The position numbers were made by a program, and so were the translations under genes. Positions 46,347-56,624 of a stretch of DNA of 64,000 nt are shown piece after piece. The stretch is from Eutreptiella sp. 'Long Island Sound 2002' (Eukaryota > Euglenozoa > Euglenophyceae > Eutreptiales > Eutreptiaceae). The number at the start of each line of letters is the position of its first letter. Position 1 is the stretch's first letter. The stretch lies in the NCBI GenBank assembly GCA_964036045.1, contig OZ038384.1, forward strand, positions 29,679,771-29,743,770, read 5' to 3'. The notes beneath the pieces were generated by a model. It saw only the letters and a list, made by a program, of their open reading frames with translations. It was not told the origin of the DNA and did not search any database.

Positions 46347-47593
46347 TTATGGGAGGGCAAACATATGGCGAGATTCATGGATGAGATTGTTCTCAGGATG
46401 ACACAGATGCCAACTCCATAACCGATCCAGTTTCAATCGCTTTCCCATCTTCTTGAGCTGTGCTCCACCATTGGCCGTGTCACCCATAAACTTGCAGATT
46501 GTCCGGATATCGGGGGGCACCTGTCCTTCGAAGCAACGCATTTGATTCACAGTCATGCTATGACCGCGGGCCTCCAGCATCTGCACTGCATGTGCTGCTT
46601 CACGTCCACAAGTACTCACCAACAGATCCACAGGAGACCACTGCTTTATCATATTGGCCTACAAGGGGTACCACAGGATTCACACCGGGCAACAGATGGC
46701 GGAGTACGTTGACAGGGCGATGGAACCACAAACAAACGGACGTGCTGACGGGCAGGCACACACCAGTGTGCCATCTTGAGCGCCGAATCCACCTTTCACC
46801 CACAAATTCGTCAGGTGCTCTCTGGCAGTCAAGTTCCCCTCAGTATCCCTTTCGTATTCCACCACCAGTCGCAGAACTCTCTCACATAAAGTTGGTGCTC
46901 GTGCTGTTTGGTTGGCTTGATTGATTCCTGCCACGGACTCACGAATGGTCAACGGGGTCTCAGGCCGCACAACAGTCGCCAAGAAATAGGAACACCACCG
47001 GGGAGGGGGCAAGTTTCGCTTCTCCAGCTCCAGTTTCACGCGCCGAGCAGCCTCCACTATGTGCTGGCCAGACAGTATCCAGTAGATCCCACCTGATATT
47101 GCACCCAGCACCCAGTCACAAATGATCAAAGTCAACGGCAATTTTGGACGAGCGATGCTGGCACCATCACCGACGAACGTTATTGGTAACGAAACAGCAA
47201 ACTGTGCGCACAGAAGGCGGCATACTTCCATCACCCCATATTAGAATCCGGATAAGGGTAGTCGGCGGTCGCTCCTTCGGGTCCTTGACCTTGTTCAGTA
47301 CCTCATCCTCAGACCATTTTCGTATCTGCCCAAACTGCATCTTCTCGTCCCATCGCAGTTTCTCCAAGGGTATTTCCACCCCCTTTTTTTTCACAGTGGT
47401 CCGCGAGCTTGATCTTCAGTGCATTGTCTTTCTTGCCTCCTTTACCACTTGGCGCTGGAACTGGCTGTGATGCTGTCAAATCCTGAGACTGGCTTAGGAA
47501 TCCCCCGTTTGTTGACGGTGTCATTGGTAGCGGTGACATTGTACTAGCACCCTCAACAGGGGTTGCATGTGACATTATGATGAAGAGTCTCAT
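46347..47593 (-). pseudogene. Element D second gene: ParB/Srx-like domain protein
   Basis: Start at 47593. A Ser/Thr/Pro-rich leader is followed by K-I-K-L-A-D, then I-P-L-E-K-L-R-W-D-E. After a frame change near 47235 comes the block G-I-Y-W-I-L-S-G-Q-H-I-V-E-A-A-R-R (about 47080-47030). It resembles the G-x-H-R-x-x-A core of ParB-like nuclease/Srx domains, with Gln-His in place of the usual Asn/Glu-His. P-E-T-P-L-T-I-R-E-S-V-A-G-I-N-Q-A-N-Q follows. A TGA at 46680 could be removed with a 27-nt GTGTGA...TTGTAG segment. The frame then continues to TAA at 46347. The domain call rests on motif shape only. Confidence 0.4.
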
Positions 47594-48090
47594 TTGAAGG
47601 GAAATGGTGTGGCAAATCGACAGAAATCAGTAATGGAACAGCAGTTTTAGCAGAAAATGGCGCAAATTGAGCGGTGGGCCACTGGCTCTATCCATACGAA
47701 GGGCAGCGCACATCGCAGTCAATTAATCCCCGACAGCGGCATCCGCTTCGCTACTACTGACATGGCACTGGTAAATTGCGCACTTGTTCCAAAGCCCTGG
47801 AAGGAGACGGCCGTCTCAAATGATCATGTTTCCGTGACTGGTCAATACACGTGCCAGACTTTGATTCCATTGACCAAACACACCGAACAGAAAACAGTGC
47901 GACAGACAACAGACAACGGTGCGTGTGCAATGTGCAGCGAGGAAAGCAGGAACAATAGGAGGGAATGCTGGCACCAGCTACTCATGCAGACAAGCGTAAC
48001 CCTACCCTATAGTTAGGCAAGGGGGGGGGGTTATTCTTGGAACACCCTCCTCGTCACTGGGAGGCAAACTGAATTTGTCTTGTTCTTGAA
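47594..48090. other. Spacer between element D genes
   Basis: G runs at 48020-48028 and 48101-48110, and one D motif at about 47967. No gene. Confidence 0.5.
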
Positions 48091-50295
48091 TCAAAACCAA
48101 GGGGGGGGGGCATCACTCATGGTATCCACATCAACTACCAGATGCCCCAGCGAGCCAAGGGAATCAGCACTGGACACGGATATGTGGTCATCCTCTACCC
48201 CCACAAACCGATCTGGTGCATAAGCATCATCAGCATCAGGGGCACCCTTACCCTTGCCCTTCCCCCCCCCTTTCCCGCGCCTGTTCCGTGTGCGGAACCG
48301 TTCCATTAGGCTAGTGAGCTGTGCAACCTCTGCAGGGTCTCTCCTAAAATTGTATTGATCCAAGTACTCAGTAACACCTTCCGGAGGGGACCGGTTGGAT
48401 AATAATAACAGCACACTCCTGCGAAAAACCTTTCGCAGAGCAGCCTCATTAACAGAGGCAGGGATGGGGTTGGGAAACGTGTGTCCTTCAGGTAGAAGGC
48501 CAACAAAAGCAGTGGTTTTAGCTGTAGTAAATGGGGCAAACAAAAGCTGGGAACTGGTACACCAGGCGATAAAGCGACGGAGGCGTGCTCGAAAAAGATC
48601 GCACAAACCAGTGCGTAGCTTGCCGCGAAGGGTTTTGGTGCCCATGCGCGGGTGTGGCATGCTGAGGAACAGGTCCACTAGAGCGGGTTGCGATAATGCA
48701 GTTGGATGGAGCTTGACCCGGGCGGAGAGCCAGGACAACAGGGCCTCACCAATCTCTTTAGCAAAGAGACAACCTAGGGTATTACTCATCCACTCCTGCC
48801 ACACTGCAAGTGTGACACTCAAACTGCGAACGTATTTTGTTTTGGCGTCCCAATCGCCAGTAAGAAACAGATGTAGCAACAGGCTCCATTCCAAAACTGT
48901 GTGGGCTGCCTGACCAGTGCCTAGCTGCCGCCCTGACCAGTTGCAGTTGCGTACCTGTACGCCTAACGCCAAAAGCGCAGGGACAAAACTAAACAGTAAG
49001 GACTGCAGTCCTTGCAACCAACGGGTAGCTGTATCCACTTGAACTGATGAGAGAGATGCTGGTGCCAGCTGCAACCATTCCAATTTGCGTTGAATACGTA
49101 CACGTACAGAGTTACCTACAAGTAGTAGTGCTGCTACCACTTTCTCAATGTGGGGTAGCTTACGGTGGTGGTACACCATGGCATCCACTTGCAAATTACA
49201 GTCTTCCAACGCAGCAAAGATAGGAAAGAAGGCCTTTTATACCTCAAGGGCAGTGTGTTTGTAAGGGTGCCACGCACCGTACATACAAGGCAACATGGAC
49301 AGATGCTCATGGAAATTGTACTGCACATATGACTCCCCGTACAAAAAACGCAGTAAATAAAAATGTATTTTCATATCAATTATTAGGGGCATGGGGCGCC
49401 GGGTGTGCCGCTGTATGTCCTGAATCTCTTGTAGAATGTGTAGCAAATCAAGGATCCCACCGGTAGTCGAATCGGTCAACAACAGTGGCCGGAATTGTAG
49501 TGACCTAACGTTGTCCCGTTTAATATCGAGGGGAACACGGATAAACTCAGGCTCCGCATCAAGCGAAACCCGTGTAACATCGTTCAAGGAGCGAAGTGCA
49601 GTAGCAGTGGAATGCACAGCTGAGTCCAGCTGTCCCAACACGGTTACCAAAGACGGATGCCCAGGGAAGGGACATAGGTCTGTAGTGTGCAACATTGCAA
49701 ACACTGTCAGGTTCATGCTGGGATTGGGATGCTCTGGGTCAGTAGTAGACCTCTTCCACCACCAATTATCAAACCACATAGCCATTTGGTGGTTTGACAT
49801 GGACGACCACAGTTGTTGTGCAGCCGAGGTAGCCTTGGCCATTGGTGGTACAGGGCGATTGGTAACAACACCAAAGTTTGCTAAAACACGGCGAACACCC
49901 TGCATCAAAGGTGGACCTGTAAGTGTGTCTTTCCGTGATACCTTACTAGTTGGACGTGCAGCCTTGTGTAGGACGGACCATAGCATATATAACTGTTTCG
50001 TGAAAACGGACAGCCAACGAGGCTTCCTATTTTGCCTACTTGCAACAACAACTTGAGGTACAGTCTTACGAGTACGACGGTTGCAACGGACCTGTGCCAA
50101 TAGGTGCACTAACATGAGAACCCCCGGCTCGCCAGCATGGGCATCACGTAATAAAGAAGACCCATTTGAATAATGTCCAGTACGTAGTAGATGCCGAACA
50201 ACGGAGTAGGAAAATTTCATTACAAAAGTCTGGTGATGCAAGTGAAATACACGATGCACATGGTGGCAAAACACAGCACACTCCCTATCCTTCAA
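48091..50295 (-). CDS. Element D first gene: large conserved TE protein, shared with element F
   Basis: A 735-codon frame on the minus strand, broken only by TAA at 49237-49239 and closed by TGA (48091-48093). Reading through the TAA is seamless: ..H-T-A-L-E-V / K-A-F-F-P-I-F... The middle has W-F-D-N-W-W-W-K-R (about 49785), P-L-D-I-K-R-D-N-V-R-S-L (about 49530), P-M-P-L-I-I-D-M-K-I-H-F-Y (about 49390-49350) and Y-G-A-W-H-P-Y-K-H (about 49275). Element F has P-L-D-V-S-R.., P-L-L-V-D-K-N-T-Y-Y and Y-A-M-W-Q-P-Y-K-Y at matching spacing. The tail is Gly/Lys-rich, then acidic. No cysteine-rich domain is seen. The invariant Asp suggests an enzyme, possibly the transposase; that is inference. Confidence 0.65.
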
Positions 50296-50369
50296 TGAGA
50301 TGCACGTACCTTATGAAGATAAACATCGGTGGAATGGATATGGGAATGGTACTAACCAGGTTGCTCACT

Positions 50370-50580
50370 GGAGTTGGTGCTGGTGCCAGCACTCATAGTC
50401 CGGAACATCATCTCAGAGACTCGATTGCGTTGAAAGGTGCTGGCACCAGCTACTTTGAGCCAAAAAGGGATTCGAGAAGACCATTTGAGTCAGCAGGTGC
50501 TGGCACCCGCACCTTTCTGCCAAAGAGAACCAAGGAAAGGTAAAATTGCTTGCAAAGGTGCTGGCCCCAGCTGCTTCAAT
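50370..50580. repeat. Element D motif cluster, right end
   Basis: Four palindromes spaced about 60 nt: TTGGTGCTGGTGCCAGCACT, AAGGTGCTGGCACCAGCTAC, CAGGTGCTGGCACCCGCACC and AAGGTGCTGGCCCCAGCTGC. Confidence 0.85.
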
Positions 50581-50600
50581 GATAAACTTGATACCAAAGA

Positions 50601-51295
50601 TACAAAGTAACAAGACATGTCCAATACGCGGTGACTATAGTAACCAACATGTGCACGATTGAATATCACCAACAAATGTAATTGCAGGACATCCCACAAG
50701 TACTTTTCGTCAAGGAAGGCCCCAGCTGCAATCATGGGAAACATACTTTTGAGATCAGCATTTTCAATCATCATGAAGTAGTAGTGTAGAAAGGGTGTTT
50801 TGAACCCCTAACTTCATCGGCTGCGAAAATACACGTTCAAAAAAGCAGAGTTTTTTACACTGCTCTTTTTGGGTATAGAACGGGGCAAAAGTGGGCCACG
50901 GGGGTGGGCAGTTTGCGTGGCCTAAGAAGGGAATGGTGCAGGGGTTCAGGGGTGCAAGGGGAGGCACAATGCAGCAGCCGGTATGCCACCTCGTCGGCTG
51001 TAGTCAATTGTTCACGGGTGCAGGTGCAAGTGCACGGGGGTGGGGGGGCAGAAATATGACGTTGTCCTGACCTCTAAAATAAACAGAAACAGCACAGAAA
51101 AATTTAATTTGTCTGCTACATCCCTATGTACCTGCCGCTCACTGGTGGCTAAGTGGAAATGTGAAGTTGGGGCTCATTTGGGGCTCAGTTGTGCATTGCG
51201 ATGTCTTTGCGCTTGTTTGTTGTGCGTTTTGCATGCTAGGTAATGTGCATTTAATGTTTTTAGAAGTTTTACATACTCACTTGGTCAAGGTTCAA
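50601..51295. other. Gap between elements D and C
   Basis: No supported gene. Confidence 0.4.
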
Positions 51296-51470
51296 GGGGG
51301 GGGGGGTACTTTTTTTGGCGACGGCTCAGTTGACTGAGCGCCCGATTGAACCGTCACTGAGCCGTCACTGAGCCGGCTCACTGAGCGCTCAGTGAGCGCG
51401 CCACATGGCTCGGTGAGCGCTCAGTGAGCGCTCAGTGAGAGCTAATTGGGGGCTCACTCAGAGGGTTCCC
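51296..51470 (+). repeat. Element C left TIR and motif array
   Basis: An 11-G run, a T run, then CGACGGCTCAGTTGACTGAG and repeated CACTGAGC / GCTCAGTGAG words, ending GAGCTAATTGGGGGCTCAC. Confidence 0.9.
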
Positions 51471-51552
51471 CCCCCTTTCCGCCTCTCCTCCGCCCCCCTA
51501 TCCGCCTACCCATCCATTCCTTCTCGCTCCCATAGGTCCTCTCTTTCACACC

Positions 51553-53370
51553 ATGTCTAATGTCGTCCCAGGCCTGGAACCGGCAGCTTCAAAGGCTCTC
51601 GCGTCTTTCCTTAGTCGCCCCCGGGTACCTACCGCTTTCACAGAGGCAGCGTACCCGGGGCTGCCTTCGACGGACCTAGAGCCCTTGAAGCTGTGGGCCC
51701 AGCAGCTGCGTGCCCCTTCCCTAGAAGTGGTCCACATCAACGTGTCCGATGTGACCCTTCTTGAAAAGAGCTGGATGCACCGGTGCAACCAAATGTTGCG
51801 CCAGGTGCATCCAACTCTTCGTGCCGTACGCCTCGCTTTCCTGTGGCTGTTGTCCAAGATTTGGTGTAGCAGTCCTCAGGAAAGCTGATCGGTACCCCCC
51901 ACGAGTTCGGGACACGGGTTCATGACACCAAAGATCTCCAACACGGTTGGACTGCAGATGTTGGTGTCAGCCACGTGGCACCCAAGAAGGGACTCCTTGA
52001 GCCCCTGCCTTTCGGGGTCGGGCTGGTGTCAGGGGAATGGTGGGAAAGCCTTTCGGCTTGTCCCATCCTTCCTTAGTGGTGCCATGTGGTGCCCAACTAC
52101 ACCACCCCAGCCCTGTACAGGACCAAGGAGCCCGTGTTCCTCCGCAGTGCCGCCTCCCCTCCCCCCTACATCTCCCTGGCTGCCCCGGTGTTCTCACATG
52201 AACTCCCGGCTCATGACCTTGAGTCGGATGAGTCCTTGTGCGACTTGGGGCTCCCGGTGGTTAGGGGGGCGGTAGAGGCCAAGGAGTGCGAGAACTGGTA
52301 CCGCATTCTCGTCGACTCCTGCGGCACCCAGCCGGATGCAATTTGGGATCTGCTGTCCAATGCACACTCTCGCCAGGAGTGCTTGGTTGATCCCAAACTA
52401 CCACGGCGCTAGGATACTTGGCCCGGCAAGCTTACCTCTCTGTTGGGAAGGGACCCCTTGTAACGGGCTAGTCAGCAGTGTAGTGCTCGCTGGCCCGAGA
52501 TGAGGGATCTCTTCCCAACGCAGTGGTCGGCAATTGCCGCCGGGGAAGATGCTTGGGAGCAGACGTGGCGTACTGACGTTGATAAGTTGCCAGGTACGCT
52601 CCCTAGCATGGGTGAGCTGCCCGGGCATCTCTCAATGATGCTTGTCCTCTCGGACAAGTATCATTTGGAGGTGCACTTGGGCAGCCACCTGGGTGACCAT
52701 GACGCTCTGCGGGTCGAGACCTGCGAGTTTCAGCGTGGGGACATGGTTCTCTTTGCCTCCACGCTGAGACATCGGGGTCTCGCCGCGCTGCCGGGGTAGG
52801 GGAAGCAGGTCGTTCTCTTCCGCTTCCTCACCCCCGACGAGCGTCACAAGTGGGTGGTCGTGGAGCGGGTCATCCTTGACCCTCTGCCAGGGGCCAAGGA
52901 TGAGCTGGCCTCACGGCCACGGGGAGACGGGCCGCTGCCCAACCCCAGGGCTATCAGCCAATGGGGGCGGTACTTCGCCTTCGGCGAGGGACTGCAGGGC
53001 GCGGGCGGTCTGCCGCGGTTTGAGCAGCTGGACGACTAGCTGGCCCCCGTGGGACCCGGCTACCCATACCACCCGCTGCTGCTGGCCAGGCCTGCCCTGG
53101 ACGCCGCCGACCCCATGTGCCACGTGTACGTGGAGGAAGGCGACGTCCTGTGGACAAGCAGGCCATCATGGCTCGACCTGGGTAACAGTGGACCCGGGAA
53201 GGCCGCCATGCTGCAGCAGTATTGGGCCCCTCCTCCCGCCCCACCTCCGCACAGCAGGCTTTGCTGCTCGGCTTCTCGTGGCATCGCGGGCCGGAGAAGC
53301 GGTGTACAAGGAGCAATGCGGGCGCCGATGTCCCGCTTTTGATGCGCTGCATCTGCAGCGGCAAGGTGTT
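51553..53370 (+). pseudogene. Element C coding block 1: 2OG-Fe(II) oxygenase-like
   Basis: ATG at 51553 follows a pyrimidine-rich leader. After a frame change near 51850 the frame runs to about 53230, broken by TAG at 51867, 52074, 52410, 52797 and 53037 and TAA at 52461, with no TGA. The region 52620-52840 (Y-H-L-E-V-H-L-G-S-H-L then F-Q-R-G-D-M-V-L-F-A-S-T-L-R-H-R-G-L) has the strand-H-strand pattern of the C-terminal half of double-stranded beta-helix 2-oxoglutarate oxygenases (G-D-x-V-L-F...H-x-G). The first metal ligands are not obvious. The end probably shifts frame to A-F-D-A-L-H-L-Q-R-Q before a GTGTTA donor at about 53370. TET/JBP-type oxygenases carried by transposons are known in fungi, and a link to demethylation here is inference. 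Confidence 0.5.
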
Positions 53371-53799
53371 ACTCCCTTCTCCCCTTGCCCTGCAAGATTC
53401 ACACCGGGGTGTTGGGGTAAATATTGGTAGGGGGCGCGACTGGGTGGTGGTGGGGTGCACCAGGTAGTTTGGAAAGGTGGGTCTGGGGCTGTGGGCTTGT
53501 GGAGCTGTGGGCTGGCAGGGGGTTCTCTGCGTGTTATGCGTGCAATGCCCCACGAGCGGGCTTAACATGTGCACAGGGTGCCCCACGAGTGGGCTTAACA
53601 TGTGCACAAGGTGGCCAACGCGTGGGCCTCCTGCACAGGCCGTGCCAGTCTGCTGTTGGCCTTTACGGGGCCTGTTTGGGGGCCTGTACGGGCCCTGTGT
53701 GTGGCCTGCATGGGGCTGTGCTCGGGCGGCTCCAACATCCTGCCACGAGTTGCAGTTGCCAGTCTCGAGGTGCAACTGAGACCTGACTGGGCCGTCTGG

Positions 53800-53930
53800 T
53801 GCGCTCAGTGAGCGCTCACTGAGCCATTTGGCGCGCTCACTGAGCGCTCACTGCGCCATTTGGCGCGCTCACTGAGCGCTCAGTGAGCCCAATTAGCTCT
53901 CACTGACGGCTCAGCGAGCTCTCAGTGAGG
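53800..53930. repeat. Element C motif array, inter-exon 1
   Basis: GCGCTCAGTGAGCGCTCACT words with CCATTTGGCGCGCTCA spacers, the same spacer as in the TIRs. Confidence 0.9.
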
Positions 53931-53933
53931 GCG

Positions 53934-54140
53934 GCGCGAACGTTACCGGGCGCGAACGTTACCGGGCGCGAACGTTGACTCTATGCTTTGCTGCTGTTTG
54001 CATCTTTATCGAAACTGTTACTTTTGGAGTCCCCCCCCCCCTACATTTGCAGGCTCAATTCCCCCTGCACGAGCCTTTGGTTTATGTAAACGGCAGCAAA
54101 ACACAGAGTCAACGTTCGCGCCCGGTAACGTTCGCGCCGC
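53934..54140. repeat. Long inverted repeat around the exon B acceptor
   Basis: 53934-53988 (GCGCGAACGTTACCGGGCGC...) pairs with 54084-54140 over about 52 bases with few mismatches, leaving a loop of about 95 nt. The loop holds the 10-C tract and the CATTTGCAG acceptor at 54050. Confidence 0.85.
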
Positions 54141-55525
54141 CAACCGAAGGTGCCAGCAGCTCCTCACGACCACCGCTAGTGGCAACTCGACGGCAACTGC
54201 AACTGGTGTTAGCGACGAAGGAGCCGGTGCCAGGGGCATCGGGAGCGGAGCCCGCGATGGTGACAGCCGCGGGCGAGAGGGCAGCGGCGGTTGACAAGGG
54301 TCGGGGGCCGGTGGGCCCATCACTCGCCGACCTGGCCATCGGGTCCCCGGTCACTTTCCCCCCGGAGCAGCCACCCCGGGCCAGTGATGTACGCGCGGGC
54401 TACTTGGGGCTCTACATTGCCCCGGTCAACAAGCAGCCCGCACCGGCGTACCTCCTCAACAGGACGGTGAACGTCAAGGGGGTACCGCGGCACTTCACCG
54501 AGAGGTGGTATTGGAGCGTCGGCCTCAACGCGATCAACGCCGCGCAGCAAACGACGCCCACCCAGATGCACCTGCCGTGCAGGGTGACCGTCTCCGAGGA
54601 TTGTGGGCTTGTGGCAGGGGAGGGGGGATTTTTTGTAGCCCGCTTTGCCTACCGGCTGGGGTCCAAACACTGGTGCTTGGACCTAGCCGTGGGGTCGGAG
54701 GAGGGGGGGTTGCTGGCCCGCGCTGGCTCAATTGCTTTTAAGCAGGTGCTGTCATGAAACGTGCAGGGGGAGGTGTTTTTCTCGGAGGCCTGGCACGCCA
54801 TGCGTGGCCACGTCTCCACCTTCCGTGCCAGCGCTCTGGGGGAGGACGTCATCGACCAAGAGGTGGTCAGTGATGGGGAGGTGACGGATGGGGGGAAGAG
54901 TGATGGCGCCCGCAGTGATCGGAGTGCCCGCAATGGGACTGGGAAAGGAAAAAAACGGGCAGCCAAGGACAGCAACCCCCCCGTCCCCCCAAAAAAGCTG
55001 ACGGGCAAGGGAAATGCAGCCGCACCACAAAAGGCGGCTCTGGGGAGCCCCCTTCGTGAGCCTGGGTCACCAGGCACTGTGCCCATGATCGTGTACCGGG
55101 AGGCATGCCGTGACCGGGACCAGTTCCTACAGGAGCGGGATGCTGCCTGTCTGGCAGCGGAAGCAGCCACCCGTCTCAAGGAGGACCTGGACTCGGTCAA
55201 GCGGCAGCGGGACGACCTGCAAGCCAAGCTCGTGGACGCTGAGCGCCAAGGGGCTGCCGCTGAGGCACGCCTGCAGGTGCTGCAGCGGTCCAAGGGCTTG
55301 AAGCACATTGAATCTGGGCCGGGGGCTGCATCCCCCTCCCGGTCAGGGGTTCCGGTTGCACCCCCCGCCACCTACAGCGCGCAGTCGATGCAATTCCTGG
55401 CATCGGGATTGTTGGAGTACGCCCACTTGGCCACGTGGCTGATGGCCGACGCCAAGTCGTCGTGCCAGCAGCTGCAGACCATTGCGGGGCTGGCTCGAAC
55501 AACCACGATGCCTGAACGTGGATAG
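54051..55525 (+). pseudogene. Element C coding block 2: globular domain plus coiled coil
   Basis: Begins after acceptor CCCCCTACATTTGCAG. First is a low-complexity linker. Then comes a folded-looking part (G-Y-L-G-L-Y-I-A-P-V-N-K-Q, R-H-F-T-E-R-W-Y-W-S-V-G-L, H-W-C-L-D-L-A-V-G-S; about 54390-54700). A Lys/Gly-rich linker follows, then a heptad coiled coil (about 55090-55290, e.g. L-K-E-D-L-D-S-V-K-R-Q-R-D-D-L). A single in-frame TGA at 54755 could be removed with a 21-nt GTGCTG...GTGCAG segment, leaving F-K-Q / G-E-V-F-F. It ends at TAG (55523), with TGA four codons later. No known family. It is a candidate DNA-binding or dimerising accessory protein. Confidence 0.5.
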
Positions 55526-56019
55526 CCTGCCAACGGTTGAGGGGGAAGTGTCAACCCGCCTGCAGAACGCCGACCGCCGGTACCGGTCAGATGTGGTGGC
55601 GGCTGCTCAGCAGCCTGGCTGGGAGCCAGACCCCGTGGTTGGCAGTCCGGGGTCTCTCCCTGGAGCTGCGTCTCTGTGGTAGCCGCTGGACCCCCACTAC
55701 GTGGTTCGTATATATGTATGGTATATATTGTTGTCGAGCACTTCATGGTGCTGAAATTTCTTTTAGGGGGGCTGGGGCCACAGATTGCAGGGTGCTGTGC
55801 ACTTCCTGGGCCACCACTTTCTGCCCTGCTGTGTGCCTTTGTTTTTTTTTTCAAGCAGGCCACAGGCCACCTCTTTCAGCCCTGTTATGGGCACGTACAA
55901 GAGCAGGGGAGTCCCGTCTGGCCCCTGCGGTATGTTCACACTGCAAACATTCCCTTTGAAAAAAGTATTGGCCTCTTGTGTGGTGCCTGTGTAGTGCCTG
56001 TGTTTTGGTGTGCAGTGAC

Positions 56020-56150
56020 TGAGAGGTAACTGAGAGCTCAGTGAGAGCTCACTGAGCGCTCACTGAGCTCAGTGAGCGCTCACTGAGCCATTTGGCGCGC
56101 TCAGTGAGCGTTCACTGAGCGCGCCAAACGGCTCAGTGGGCTCTCAGTCA
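56020..56150. repeat. Element C motif array, inter-exon 2
   Basis: GAGCGCTCACTGAGC words and the GCCATTTGGCGCGCTC spacer again. Confidence 0.9.
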
Positions 56151-56159
56151 ATTGTTGGC

Positions 56160-56620
56160 CGCCACAAACTGGTGGTTGTGGGCAGAGGGTGCAAGGGGGA
56201 TGTGCAACCTACCACCAGGGATTGAAAACAGGTGTGTGCCAAAGCTGTGGGGGGGGGGGGGGCTGCAGCGCATATTATGGCATCAACCGGGGGGAGGGGG
56301 GCATCAAAGGGGGCAATGGGAGACGCTCCGGGGGAGGGGGGGGGAAGAATGGGACAAAAACCCTGGCGGCATACTCGGGGGGGAGTATGACGGGACAAAC
56401 ACGCGGGCGGCATCCCCGGGGGGGGGGGGGGCAAACACCCTGGTGCAACCCCACTACCCCACCGCGACGAACAGTGTGAATCTTGCAAGGGCAAGGGGGG
56501 GGAAGGCTAGGGACAGCAATCAAGGGGAAACAGGTGGGTGGGATAGCAAAGAGATGTGAAAAGAGGTAATTGTGCCGCAAGCACGGGGACTGCATGTGGC
56601 ACTACACCTCTACCACAGGT
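56160..56620. other. G-rich inter-exon spacer of element C
   Basis: Several G runs of 10 or more (56249-56262, 56419-56430). Ends at acceptor CTCTACCACAG (about 56620). Confidence 0.5.
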
Positions 56621-56624
56621 CCTG

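Larger units (their letters stand above)
44000..50600 (-). mobile_element. Element D: large multi-gene element with GGTGCTGGCACCAGC motifs
   Basis: Thirteen copies of a GTGCTGGYRCCAGC palindrome, or close variants, occur at about 44020, 44465, 44535, 45408, 46283, 47156, 47967, 49057, 50380, 50439, 50496, 50561 and 50715. Four are bunched at the right end, upstream of the genes, and three at the left end. Minus-strand coding blocks fill the interval. I found no TIR, so the ends are set by motif clusters. It is related to element F by its first gene. Confidence 0.6.
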
